DNA from: Leadbetterella lacustris
GTDB taxonomy: Bacteria > Bacteroidota > Bacteroidia > Cytophagales > Spirosomataceae
Direction of reading: 5' to 3'
NCBI GenBank assembly: GCA_965234335.1
Contig: OZ248429.1
Coordinates: forward strand, 83,801-147,800
Length of the DNA: 64,000 nucleotides
Shown here: positions 51,975 to 60,500 of the stretch, one piece after another
Position numbering within the stretch: position 1 is the stretch's first letter
How the letters are laid out: every line of letters starts with the position of its first letter
Program-made: the position numbers and the translations under genes
The notes under the pieces: generated by a model
Told to the model about the DNA's origin: nothing
Database searches by the model: none
The model's input: only the letters and a program-made list of their open reading frames with translations

Positions 51975-52950
51975 AATATTCTTTCTCCATGTATTGGTAA
52001 GGCAATTGTCCACCTTGCCAGATTTTGATATCTTTTTTGTACTGTTTGTTGGTTCTTTTCAACAATTCGGGTTGTTCCATGGCTGATAAATCGGGCTTCC
52101 CTGCATCTACCCAAGCAGTGTACCAAAAATTGCTCACTTGCTGAATGGATTTCCGCATTTGTTTTTCTACCATGCCGTTCAGCGACTTGTGCAACAACGC
52201 CGAGTATTCTTTGGTAAATACCCACTGCCCAAATTTATTCTTTACCACTTTGCCGTCTTTGTCTTTTTCGTAAAGTTGTTCGGCTGGGAATTCGCTTCTA
52301 AGTTTTCGGTCTATTGCTAAAAGTGTGTCCACCAGACTGTGTGTGTCTCTAATGATATTCCAGATTTCGGCGTCTACGTTTGTAATGTAGATGGCCGGCT
52401 CAACTTTGAGGTTGTAGCCTTTGCCGTATCGTTCTACCAAAAGGGCTTCCCAGTGTGCATGAATGCCTCTTTGGTTGGTCAGTTGGCCGTCGTGGTTAGA
52501 TGACGTATGGAGCGGCATGTGGGCATCAGCCAAGTAATGCCCCAGTTCGGCGGCCGAAAACAAAGTTTCTGTGCGACGACCATTTTTCATGGAATTTACA
52601 AGACTTTTGTAGGTATCACTCATGAACCAAGGTAAATTACCCCACTTTTGGAGACTTTTTTCATCCCATTTACGGGTACGAATACTGTCAAAAGGTATTT
52701 TGCCAAAGTCTTCAATATCGATAAAATGACGAGGATTTTCGGCTTTGTCTTTTAGGTGACTATATTTTCGAACATCTGGAAGGTTGCCTCCCTCAGAGAT
52801 AAAATCGATATGACGATAGAAAAACGATGCCATTGGCTGAGGAAGCGAGAATATGGCCGATTGATTGATAGCATAATGCCCCCACATGCCCCAAGAACTT
52901 AAAAATACTATGAAAAGAGATGCTACAGATGCTATGCTTATTCGCTTCAT
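51973..52950 (-). CDS. S1/P1 nuclease or zinc-dependent phospholipase C-like secreted protein
   Basis: A 325-residue exported protein. After the signal (MKRISIASVASLFIVFLSS) comes WGMWGHYAINQSAIF, where an N-terminal Trp and a His bind zinc in this superfamily. Further ligands are in PRHFIDIEDFG, the H-x3-D motif LGHYLADAHMPLHTSSNH, and HAHWEALLVERYG. This is the helical trinuclear-zinc fold shared by S1/P1 nuclease and phospholipase C; the substrate cannot be told apart here. A charged C-terminal tail (KDIKIWQGGQLPYQYMEKEY) closes it. It is transcribed away from the secreted-protein gene at 53305. Confidence 0.82.
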   Translation of the reverse strand: MKRISIASVASLFIVFLSSWGMWGHYAINQSAIFSLPQPMASFFYRHIDFISEGGNLPDVRKYSHLKDKAENPRHFIDIEDFGKIPFDSIRTRKWDEKSLQKWGNLPWFMSDTYKSLVNSMKNGRRTETLFSAAELGHYLADAHMPLHTSSNHDGQLTNQRGIHAHWEALLVERYGKGYNLKVEPAIYITNVDAEIWNIIRDTHSLVDTLLAIDRKLRSEFPAEQLYEKDKDGKVVKNKFGQWVFTKEYSALLHKSLNGMVEKQMRKSIQQVSNFWYTAWVDAGKPDLSAMEQPELLKRTNKQYKKDIKIWQGGQLPYQYMEKEY

Positions 52951-53004
52951 TTAATATTGAACTTTAGAATGGTAAGAATTGTCAAAATTACGAAAAATAT
53001 GGGT

Positions 53005-53235
53005 TTATTTACGCACTTTGGGGTATTCAAATGCAAAATCAGAAAAGCTGTTAGTAATTAGTTTCACAGCGATTTCGAAAATAGTTTTACCTTGGGAGCG
53101 GTATAAATGTTTTGATTTTTCAAATTGAACATGTTTTTTTGAAGCACCGCTGACAATCATTTTCTCTCGGATTTGGAAAATCGCTTTACGTTGGTATCTT
53201 TGTTTTTTGTGGTCTGTTTTGCTGCAAAAAACCAA
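53005..53235 (-). other. Doubtful small ORF with an internal repeat, in a 354-base intergenic gap
   Basis: The gap between 52951 and 53304 has no clear gene. A minus-strand frame of 76 codons is open. It contains two similar segments, QRKAIFQIREKMI and QGKTIFEIAVKLI, encoded by an imperfect 25-base direct repeat (53071-53095 and 53170-53194, 21 of 25 identical). The peptide is basic, with no signal and no recognised domain. It could be a real small protein, the remnant of one, or chance. I lean to not a functional gene. Confidence 0.25.
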
Positions 53236-53304
53236 CCCTTGCCCCTAATGCAATCGGACCAAGGAATTCGCTCAAATTTTTTATCAAATTTAAATTTAAA
53301 TGGT

Positions 53305-53862
53305 ATGAAAAAATTAATGTTTTGTTGCAGTTTTATGCTCTCTACTAGTGTTTTTGCTCAAGTGTATCCAACTGAACAACAAATAAAAGAGGCGACAATG
53401 GCTTTACCAGAAGCTGATAGAACGAACGCCAAAATTTGGGGATACAATGCGGAAGGCGAAATGCTAGTGCTACAAAAAGGAGGTAGCGGTTATATTTGTT
53501 TGGCTGACGATCCCAACAAAAAGGGTTTCAGTGTGTCGTGCTATCACCAAGATTTGGAGCCTTTTATGGCTCGGGGCCGTGTGTTGCAAAAAGAGAACAA
53601 GTCGTTTCAAGAGGTTTTTGACATACGCGAGGCCGAGGCCAAAAAGGGTAAATTGAAAATGCCCAAGAATCCATCGACGCTGCATATTTTGAGCGGTGAA
53701 AGTTTAGAAAAGGCCAACTATCGCTATGTGGTGTATATCCCTTGGGCAACGGCGGCATCTACGGGCTTGCCGCTAAAGGAAGTAGTGCCAGGAGCTCCAT
53801 GGATTATGGATCCGGGTACGCATAGGGCACATATCATGATTTCGCCACCTGCCAAAAAGTAA
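53305..53862 (+). CDS. Secreted protein of unknown function
   Basis: A 185-residue protein started at 53305, which gives a signal peptide MKKLMFCCSFMLSTSVFAQ; the 44 extra residues from 53173 are untranslated leader. The mature part reads PTEQQIKEATMALPEADRTN, KIWGYNAEGEMLVLQKGGSG, ICLADDPNKKGFSVSCYHQD and, near the end, LPLKEVVPGAPWIMDPGTHR then AHIMISPP. Two cysteines in the mature part may form a disulfide. I do not recognise the family. It is 3 bases upstream of the MazG-type gene and so likely in one transcript with it. Confidence 0.75.
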   Translation: MKKLMFCCSFMLSTSVFAQVYPTEQQIKEATMALPEADRTNAKIWGYNAEGEMLVLQKGGSGYICLADDPNKKGFSVSCYHQDLEPFMARGRVLQKENKSFQEVFDIREAEAKKGKLKMPKNPSTLHILSGESLEKANYRYVVYIPWATAASTGLPLKEVVPGAPWIMDPGTHRAHIMISPPAKK

Positions 53863-53865
53863 ACC

Positions 53866-54192
53866 ATGCAGATAAAAGAAGCACAAAACATTGTAGATGA
53901 ATGGATTAAAACCGTTGGGGTGAGGTATTTCAATGAACTCACCAACACGGCGATATTGATGGAAGAAGTGGGCGAAGTAGCCCGAATAATGGCTCGCAGA
54001 TATGGTGAGCAGTCCGAAAAAGAATCGGACAAAAACAAGGATTTGGGCGATGAAATGGCCGATGTGTTGTTTGTGCTGATCTGCTTGGCCAATCAAACGG
54101 GCATAGATTTAAACGATGCCCTTGTGAAAAATCTGGAGAAAAAAACCAAGCGGGATTTTGACAGACACAAGAATAATCCAAAGCTGGGGTGA
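53866..54192 (+). CDS. MazG-like nucleotide pyrophosphohydrolase
   Basis: A 108-residue all-helical NTP pyrophosphatase. The metal-binding signature is present: TAILMEEVGEVARIMARRYG (E-E-x-x-E) and, 20 residues on, DLGDEMADVLFVLICLANQ (E-x-x-D). Length fits the single-domain MazG-like/YpjD class, which hydrolyses nucleoside triphosphates to clear abnormal nucleotides. It lies between an uncharacterised secreted protein and a broken nuclease gene. Confidence 0.92.
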   Translation: MQIKEAQNIVDEWIKTVGVRYFNELTNTAILMEEVGEVARIMARRYGEQSEKESDKNKDLGDEMADVLFVLICLANQTGIDLNDALVKNLEKKTKRDFDRHKNNPKLG

Positions 54193-54211
54193 ATAAAATG
54201 GGACGAATTTT

Positions 54212-55209
54212 ATGGAATTACGGAGAGATTTAATATTTCAGATAAAATCTATTATTGCTAACTCTCAAGACAGAGCGATAAGGTCTGTCGATTTTGAGAG
54301 GGGGTTTATGTACTGGCAAATTGGTAAGGTTATTTTTGAAGAGGAACAATCAGGAAAAGAAAGAGCTGCTTATGGGACTTTTCTTTTAAAATCGCTAAAA
54401 GAAGAATTGGAGCCTCTTTTTGGGTCCGGTTTTTCTTTCCGGCAATTGAATTTGTTTAGACAGTTTTTTAGGGTGTTTCCAATTGTGAACGCACTGCGTT
54501 CAAAATTCAGTTGGACGCGTTATCGCAACTTCATCAGAATCGAAAGTGAGGACAAAAGAGCCTTTTATTTGGCGGAATCTGAGAAAAACAATTGGACGGC
54601 GAAGCAACTGGAAAGACAAATTAACAGTCAACTGTTTGAGCCACTGCTATTGAGCAACGATGTAAAGTCTGTAATAAAAGTGGCAAGAAATGAAAAAAGG
54701 CCGTCTGAGGTAAAAGAAATCATAAAAGACCCAATGCTTTTAGAGTTATTGGGATTGAAAAAGAAACCGCCTATTACGAAAGGGATATTGAGCAGGCAAT
54801 TATTACAAACCTACAAGAGTTCTTATTAGAGCTAGGTAATGGATTTTCGTTTGTGGCTAGACAAAAGCGAATTCATTTGGAGGGTGACGATTTCTTTGTG
54901 GCTTTAGTTTTCTACAATCGTTTGTTGCAATGTTTTGTAATTATTGAGAATAAAACTGAAAAGCTCACGTATCAGGATATTGGACGACTGCAAATGTATC
55001 TAAACTATTTTGACAGGATAGAAAAGCAAGACTTTAAAAACAAGACCATTTGAATATTGCTTTGTGCCGATAAAAACGATGCCGTAGTTAAAATTACTTT
55101 ACCTGAAAATAATACTAGTATTTTTGCCAGCAAATACCAGATGTATCTTCCAACCGAAAAACAATTGTTGGATGAACTCACCAAAGAACTTAGAAAATTA
55201 GAATTATAA
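54212..55209 (+). pseudogene. Broken YhcG/DUF1016-family PDDEXK nuclease gene
   Basis: The first 185 codons encode the DUF1016 N-terminal domain (SVDFERGFMYWQIGKVIFEE, YGTFLLKSLKEELEPLFGSG, FSWTRYRNFIRIE). At about 54770 the frame shifts: LELLGLKKKP should run on as YYERDIEQAIITNLQEFLLE, which lies in another frame. The nuclease domain then reads VARQKRIHLEGDDFFVALVF, where the family's catalytic Asp ('F-x-DLxFY') is Ala, followed by FVIIENKTEKLTYQDIGRLQ. A TGA at 55051-55053 interrupts NKTI/ILLCADKNDAVVKI, probably a GGA-to-TGA change. The frame then continues to the natural end KELRKLEL at 55209. One frameshift, one nonsense and a lost catalytic residue mean it is dead. Confidence 0.9.
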
Positions 55210-55212
55210 AAA

Positions 55213-56106
55213 ATGATACGAATACTAACAAAATCAATAAATCAAATAGCAAAAAAACCACTCTTGGTGTTTTTCTTATACGCCGCAGGTTTTGTGCTGT
55301 CTATGCTGGTGGCGAGACCTTTTTATGTAACATTTTTGAATGAAGCCAACACCTCGGTGGCATTGGATAAGCTCGTTACCGACTTTGATTTTATGATTTT
55401 TACAGACTTTTTCCACCAAAGTCAGAATGCTTTTCAACCGTTTTTGCCATTAATTTTTACTTTGGGCATGGTGTACCTGCTACTCAACACCTTCTTTGCA
55501 GGTGGTATTTTAGACACAACCAATCAAGATAAATTCAAGTTTTCTCGATTTTTTGAAGCCTCGGCACAGCATTTTGGCCGATTTACTATGCTTTTGATTT
55601 TTCTTTTCATCTTTTTGGTGGCTTTGGTATCTTTAGCCGGTATGTTTTTCTTCATTTTTGCGTTGGTAGCCGAGGGAGGCAGTGAGAAAGACTATATTTT
55701 GTGGATGATTCCGCCCGTGCTTATTCTTACATATTTTGTTGGTTTTGTGGTCATCATCGGCGATTATGGCAGGGTGATGCTGTTCAAATCAACAACACTT
55801 TCCCCTTTTGGTGCATTTTGGAAAGCCTTCAGCTATATTTTTAAAAGACCAACTGCTATCGCACTTTTTTGGTTGATTATTGTTCTAGGTATTATACTCT
55901 CTGTGGTTTATTTGGGCATAGATAGTTTGATAGGAATGCACTCGGGAGCTACAATTTTTGTGATGTTTTTGGTTCAACAAATTTTTGTTTTTGGCCGAAC
56001 ATTTCTAAAAATAAGTACACAAGTAGCGGCAAAAAATTATTTTGAAGCAAGACCTATTGACTTGGAAAAAGTAATTTTGGTTGCTGAAACCAAAGAAGAA
56101 AACTAA
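55213..56106 (+). CDS. Multi-pass membrane protein of unknown function
   Basis: A 297-residue protein with about six membrane helices, including LVFFLYAAGFVLSMLVARPF, LPLIFTLGMVYLLLNTFFAG, FTMLLIFLFIFLVALVSLAG and AIALFWLIIVLGIILSVVYL. The pattern resembles the membrane domain found in glycerophosphodiesterase-associated and DUF4013-like proteins, but the match is too loose to name. The hydrophilic C-terminal tail is short. It starts 3 bases after the dead nuclease gene and is followed by DUF2480 (5 bases) and pnuC, so it may form an operon with them. Confidence 0.75.
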   Translation: MIRILTKSINQIAKKPLLVFFLYAAGFVLSMLVARPFYVTFLNEANTSVALDKLVTDFDFMIFTDFFHQSQNAFQPFLPLIFTLGMVYLLLNTFFAGGILDTTNQDKFKFSRFFEASAQHFGRFTMLLIFLFIFLVALVSLAGMFFFIFALVAEGGSEKDYILWMIPPVLILTYFVGFVVIIGDYGRVMLFKSTTLSPFGAFWKAFSYIFKRPTAIALFWLIIVLGIILSVVYLGIDSLIGMHSGATIFVMFLVQQIFVFGRTFLKISTQVAAKNYFEARPIDLEKVILVAETKEEN

Positions 56107-56111
56107 AAAAA

Positions 56112-56627
56112 ATGGAAGCAGAAATAATAAATAAAGTGGCCAATAGTGGCTTAATCTCGTTTGATTTAGAGGAGTATTTCCACCAAGGTGAGCGTGTAGT
56201 TTACGATATCAAGGACAATCTTTTTATGGGATTGATTCTTAAAGAAAAAGATTTTAGAGAGTTTTTGAAAGCAAAAGACTGGACGGAATACACTGGTAAA
56301 AATGTGGCCATCATCTGCTCGGAAGACGCCATTGTGCCCACTTGGGCATATATGCTATTGGCTATTCAACTAGAGCCACATGCCAATATGGTGGTTTTTG
56401 GAAGTTTGGAAGATTTGGAGAAAAAACTCTATGAAAAAGCCATGAATGACCTAGATTTAGCCCAATTTAAAGACCAAAGAATAGTAGTGAAAGGTTGCAG
56501 TAATGCTCAGATTCCAACTTATGTTTATGTAGAACTTACTCGCCGACTCAAACCGATCGTAAAAAGTCTTATGTTTGGCGAGCCTTGCAGTACGGTTCCA
56601 TTATTTAAGTCAAAAGTAGTTGCCTAA
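56112..56627 (+). CDS. DUF2480 family protein
   Basis: A 171-residue soluble protein of a Bacteroidota-specific family: LISFDLEEYFHQGERVVYDI, NLFMGLILKEKDFREFLK, VAIICSEDAIVPTWAYMLLA and VVKGCSNAQIPTYVYVELTR are typical. Conserved Cys and Asp/Glu residues are visible but no function is known. It sits between a membrane protein and pnuC; its 3' end overlaps the pnuC TTG start by 8 bases. Confidence 0.92.
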   Translation: MEAEIINKVANSGLISFDLEEYFHQGERVVYDIKDNLFMGLILKEKDFREFLKAKDWTEYTGKNVAIICSEDAIVPTWAYMLLAIQLEPHANMVVFGSLEDLEKKLYEKAMNDLDLAQFKDQRIVVKGCSNAQIPTYVYVELTRRLKPIVKSLMFGEPCSTVPLFKSKVVA

Positions 56628-57294
56628 TTTCTTCGATATAAAAAACATCTTCTTCTCCATTTGGGGCTATGAAATGAGCCATTTGGAGTTCTGGGCAACG
56701 ATTTCCGGTGGCTTGGCGGTTTGGCTTTCGGTAAAGGAGAATGTTTGGTCATGGATTTTGGGTCTTGTCAACGTGGTGCTTGCGTGTATTATGTTTTATC
56801 AGATTCAGTTGTACCCTGATATGTTTTTGCAAGGCTTTTTCTTTGTGACCAACATCATTGGTTTTTGGTTATGGAAATATCCGAAAGTTGAAAACGCCAA
56901 CCAAATAAATGAACTGAAAATCACAAAACTAGAACCAAAAACTTCCGCAATTCTTGTTGCTTCCGGGTCAATAGTCACCTATCTGATGGGAACTTTCTCC
57001 AAGTATCTTCACGAAATATTCCCAAATCTATTTAGTCTGCCTAGTGCATTTCCCTATTTGGATAGTTTTACTACCGTTATGAGTATTGTGGCCACGTTTA
57101 TGCTTATGAAAAAGAAATTAGAAGCTTGGTGGATGTGGCTAGCCATAGACATAATCAGTACATATATGTATTTTGTGAAAGATGTAAAACTATATTCACT
57201 TCTCTATTTTGTATTCTGCATTATTGCGGTTTTTGGTGCAGTGGAATGGACGAGGAAGTGGAAAATGAGTTTTAAGGCTGAAAAGCACTTATAA
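56620..57294 (+). CDS. pnuC: PnuC-family nicotinamide riboside (vitamin) transporter
   Basis: A 224-residue inner-membrane carrier of the PnuC (SWEET-like) family. Helix motifs include LAVWLSVKENVWSWILGLVN, IMFYQIQLYPDMFLQGFFFV with NIIGFWLWKYP, and EAWWMWLAIDIISTYMYFVK. The start is TTG at 56620, because the NFFDIKNIFFSIWGYEMSHL lead-in is normal for the family and would be lost from the ATG at 56674. Specificity among nicotinamide riboside, thiamine or riboflavin is unresolved. No NAD- or thiamine-type riboswitch was seen upstream. It is coupled to DUF2480. The 258-base gap after it holds nothing convincing. Confidence 0.9.
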   Translation: MPNFFDIKNIFFSIWGYEMSHLEFWATISGGLAVWLSVKENVWSWILGLVNVVLACIMFYQIQLYPDMFLQGFFFVTNIIGFWLWKYPKVENANQINELKITKLEPKTSAILVASGSIVTYLMGTFSKYLHEIFPNLFSLPSAFPYLDSFTTVMSIVATFMLMKKKLEAWWMWLAIDIISTYMYFVKDVKLYSLLYFVFCIIAVFGAVEWTRKWKMSFKAEKHL

Positions 57295-57552
57295 GATTCA
57301 AAATATAGCTAAAAGCACCTTTTAAAGGCCCTAAGTTTTTCGGAGTTGCTGATAGCTTCAAATAATTTTCGACTTACCCAATTATCCTTATTGTCTCTAA
57401 CCTTATTAGAGTATAATTATAATTTCCTTAGAATCCAATACCACTCTTTTTTCTGAAAATATCACGCTATAATTTTGGAATTTAAATCATAAATTAAGAT
57501 TTCAAAGTCGAAATGCTTATTTTAAAGTATCCATAAAACCAGCTTGGCCTAA

Positions 57553-59349
57553 ATGATGAAGTCATTATCTGAAAAATATGCATTGTTTTTAACATTCGTT
57601 TTTATAGGTGTCGTTTGTTTTTTCAACCTCGATTATTTGTCAATTCGGGCTTATGATGAAGGCCGAAACGCTGTAAATGCATTTGAAATGTATTTAAATC
57701 CAAAATCGTTTTTTTATACCACTTTCGAAAAAAATATAGATAGTTGGAATACCAAACCACCTATGCTTATATGGCTGCAAGTACTTTTTATGAAAATTAT
57801 AGGGCCGGGAGAATGGGCAATAAGGTTACCAAGTGCAGTTTCAGGAATAGGCATAGCTTTTCTATTATATACGTTTATTAAGCGAATATCAGCACCAATT
57901 TGGGTCACAATTTTCAGCTTAATCCTATTATTTTCTAATTGGCTATTTACGGGAATTCACGTTTTGAGAACAGGAGACTATGATGCTTTGTTCACTTTTT
58001 TTACTTTAGGATTTGTATTTTACTTTTTCAATTATACTCATTCTAAAAATCAAAAAGAATTAATAACCTCTTGTACTTTTCTAACTTTTGGTATTCTTAC
58101 AAAAGGCATTGCGGCTTTCTTTTTTCTTCCCGGAATATTTATGTATTTGCTACTTTTTGGAGAGATAAAAAAAATCCTTCTGAACCTATTATTTTGGAAA
58201 GCTGTTCTCATTCCTGTTTTTTTTGGCTTAGGCTATTATTTAATTCGGGAGCTTGTGACACCAGGATATCTTGAATTGGTCTGGTTGAATGAAATAGCAG
58301 GAAGATATACACAGGTGGAGAACTATGGAAATGTTAACTCCTATAGTTACTATTTCACCCAAATAAAGAGTTGTTTTGGTTTGAAAACTTTAATGCTAGT
58401 TTTCATGGCTTTACCGCTTTCTTATTATTTGAAGAAATATTATAGTATCACCAGTTACCTAAGTTTATTAACAATTACATTTCTTTTAATACTATCATTT
58501 TCAAAAACAAAGCTTTTTTGGTATTTAGCACCAATAATTCCACTGATTTCTTTTTTGGCAGGTATAGGATTAGTTTTGTTATTCGAATGGTTAACTCTAT
58601 TTTCTAGAATAAGAAGATTTGATTTCGTTTTTTACCTATGCACTATCACGTTCTGGGTAGAAGGAAGCGTAAGAAGGACTATCAGCGATAGATTGAGTCC
58701 TATAGATACAAACATGCAGCAATTTTCTTTGTCCTACAAATTCAGATATTTTTTGGATAAAGGACAAACTTTGCCTGTCAACTTCGCCTATGTTGATTTT
58801 GATCATTACAAACCTCATTATTTGTTTTATTCATATTTATCAAAAGCAAACTACAAATTTGAAAATTTTAATTATTTCAAATTAAACAAATTCGGCAAAA
58901 TAGCAACAGACATTATACCAATCAAAAACTATATCGAACGTAATTTCCCGCTTATTGAAAAAAAACAATTTAAAGATTTATCTTATTATTCTTTGGGCGA
59001 CTTTTCCGAAAAAAATGATAAAAGACTTATAAGTTTTGAAGAAATATTGAAAAAAAGAATTACGAACAATGATATTGACATCATTAAAAATCCAAATGAC
59101 CCGACAAGTTTTATGGTAATTAAAAAATTTGATGCGAAGTTAAGTACACTAAATCTCTATTTCAGACGTACAAACTCTGACGGTACTTTTGATTATGACG
59201 TTATTGAAATAAGCAATAATTGGGACTACCTGAATATAAATGGCTATTCAATTAAATTCGTTCTTATAAGAGACATTGCCACGCATTTAGAGTATAAGGC
59301 CTTTGACTCTAGAGGAAAAGAGGTTTGGACAAAAAATAGAATATTTTAA
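57553..59349 (+). CDS. ArnT/GT39-like glycosyltransferase (GT-C fold)
   Basis: A 598-residue multi-pass membrane transferase. The first periplasmic loop has the conserved acidic motif SIRAYDEGRNAVNAFEMY, and the N-terminal domain carries WNTKPPMLIWLQVLFMKIIG and GEWAIRLPSAVSGIGIAFLL, typical of ArnT/PMT-type enzymes that use lipid-linked sugars. About 10-12 helices are followed by a soluble C-terminal domain of about 200 residues. Acceptor and sugar are unknown. It is next to manC, which makes GDP-mannose, but on the opposite strand, so a mannose link is only suggestive. Confidence 0.88.
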   Translation: MMKSLSEKYALFLTFVFIGVVCFFNLDYLSIRAYDEGRNAVNAFEMYLNPKSFFYTTFEKNIDSWNTKPPMLIWLQVLFMKIIGPGEWAIRLPSAVSGIGIAFLLYTFIKRISAPIWVTIFSLILLFSNWLFTGIHVLRTGDYDALFTFFTLGFVFYFFNYTHSKNQKELITSCTFLTFGILTKGIAAFFFLPGIFMYLLLFGEIKKILLNLLFWKAVLIPVFFGLGYYLIRELVTPGYLELVWLNEIAGRYTQVENYGNVNSYSYYFTQIKSCFGLKTLMLVFMALPLSYYLKKYYSITSYLSLLTITFLLILSFSKTKLFWYLAPIIPLISFLAGIGLVLLFEWLTLFSRIRRFDFVFYLCTITFWVEGSVRRTISDRLSPIDTNMQQFSLSYKFRYFLDKGQTLPVNFAYVDFDHYKPHYLFYSYLSKANYKFENFNYFKLNKFGKIATDIIPIKNYIERNFPLIEKKQFKDLSYYSLGDFSEKNDKRLISFEEILKKRITNNDIDIIKNPNDPTSFMVIKKFDAKLSTLNLYFRRTNSDGTFDYDVIEISNNWDYLNINGYSIKFVLIRDIATHLEYKAFDSRGKEVWTKNRIF

Positions 59350-59424
59350 GTCCAAACGTGCATTTTCTAATTTGCCAGTGGAACCACAGATACAGTACAA
59401 ACTTCCTCTCAGTAGATATATTCC

Positions 59425-60498
59425 TTACACAAACTGCTTACCATAAGCCTCGGCTTTTGATACAAATTCTTTTACTTTTTGCTCGTCATCTTTTTTGCAA
59501 ATCATCAAAACCCCGTCAAACTCGGCCACAATATAACCCTTTAAGTCATTGATAACTACCAGCTTGTCTTTAGGGGTTTTTATGATGCAGTCCTCCACGT
59601 TGAATAGCATTGCTTTGCCATCTATCACATTATTTACCTCGTCTTTTTCAGAGTTTTCATAAACAGATTTCCAAGTCCCAAGGTCTGACCAACCAATGTC
59701 AGATAATACTACGTAAACGTTTTCTGCCTTTTCCATCACGCCGTTGTCTATAGATATGGAGCGGCATCTCGGATAGGCGGTATCCAAGGCATCCTTTTCT
59801 TTTTCGGTGAAAAAGTGTTTTTGGGCAATTCTGAAAGCATCGGCCACTTCGGGCAAGTGCTGATCAAAAGCCGCAGTTATAGATGTTAAACTCCACACAA
59901 ATATCCCACCATTCCATACATAATCGCCACTCGCAAGAAACATTTCGGCGAGTTCTAAGTTTGGCTTTTCAGTGAAAGTACGCACTTTTTTTACCTCATT
60001 AGAGTCGGTATCATCAAACTGAATGTAGCCGTAACCCGTGTCAGGCCGAGTTGGTTTTATACCCAATGTAACCAATACATCATTTTTTGCAGAATAATCC
60101 AAAGCAACATTTATCCTGTTTCTAAACTCCTCCTCCTTCAAAATAATATGATCAGACGGAGCAACAATTATCTGAGCATTAGCATTTTGCTTTGCTATTT
60201 TGTATGAGGCATAGGCTATACAAGGTGCTGTATTTCTGCGACTTGGCTCCAATAATATTTGATCGTCAGTCAGAAATGGCAACTGAGCCTTCGTGATTTC
60301 GAAATATTCCGGAGAGGTTACTACATATATATTTTCGTTGGGACAAATACTCACAAACCTGTCGGCAGTCTGCTGAATGAGCGTCCGGCCAGTTCCCAGT
60401 ATGTCGTGGAATTGTTTTGGAAACGTTTGGCGGCTGAAAGGCCAAAATCTTGTGCCTACTCCACCAGCCATTATAATTAAGAAATTATTTGATGTCAT
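59425..60498 (-). CDS. manC: Mannose-1-phosphate guanylyltransferase
   Basis: A 357-residue nucleotidyltransferase making GDP-mannose. The N-terminal pyrophosphorylase signature is IIMAGGVGTRFWPFSRQTFP followed by KQF. The metal/base site is IVAPSDHIILKEE, TFTEKPNLELAEMFLASGDY carries the catalytic Lys, and VWNGGIFVWS and DNGVMEKAENVYVVLSDIGW SDLGTW complete the sugar site. There is no isomerase domain, so it is the single-function type. It starts 2 bases after the DUF3089 gene ends. Confidence 0.95.
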   Translation of the reverse strand: MTSNNFLIIMAGGVGTRFWPFSRQTFPKQFHDILGTGRTLIQQTADRFVSICPNENIYVVTSPEYFEITKAQLPFLTDDQILLEPSRRNTAPCIAYASYKIAKQNANAQIIVAPSDHIILKEEEFRNRINVALDYSAKNDVLVTLGIKPTRPDTGYGYIQFDDTDSNEVKKVRTFTEKPNLELAEMFLASGDYVWNGGIFVWSLTSITAAFDQHLPEVADAFRIAQKHFFTEKEKDALDTAYPRCRSISIDNGVMEKAENVYVVLSDIGWSDLGTWKSVYENSEKDEVNNVIDGKAMLFNVEDCIIKTPKDKLVVINDLKGYIVAEFDGVLMICKKDDEQKVKEFVSKAEAYGKQFV

Positions 60499-60500
60499 GC

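Noticed and set aside
53173..53304. 44-codon extension of the secreted-protein gene
   Set aside because: The signal peptide begins at 53305; the extension has no homologous character and crosses the intergenic repeat.
56300..56630. Riboswitch upstream of pnuC
   Set aside because: pnuC starts inside the coding end of DUF2480, leaving no leader for an aptamer.
57300..57480. Short minus-strand protein-like stretch (LYSNKVRDNKDNWVSRKLFE) between pnuC and the GT39-like gene
   Set aside because: Only about 35 codons without a start or recognised family; possibly another gene remnant but not supportable.
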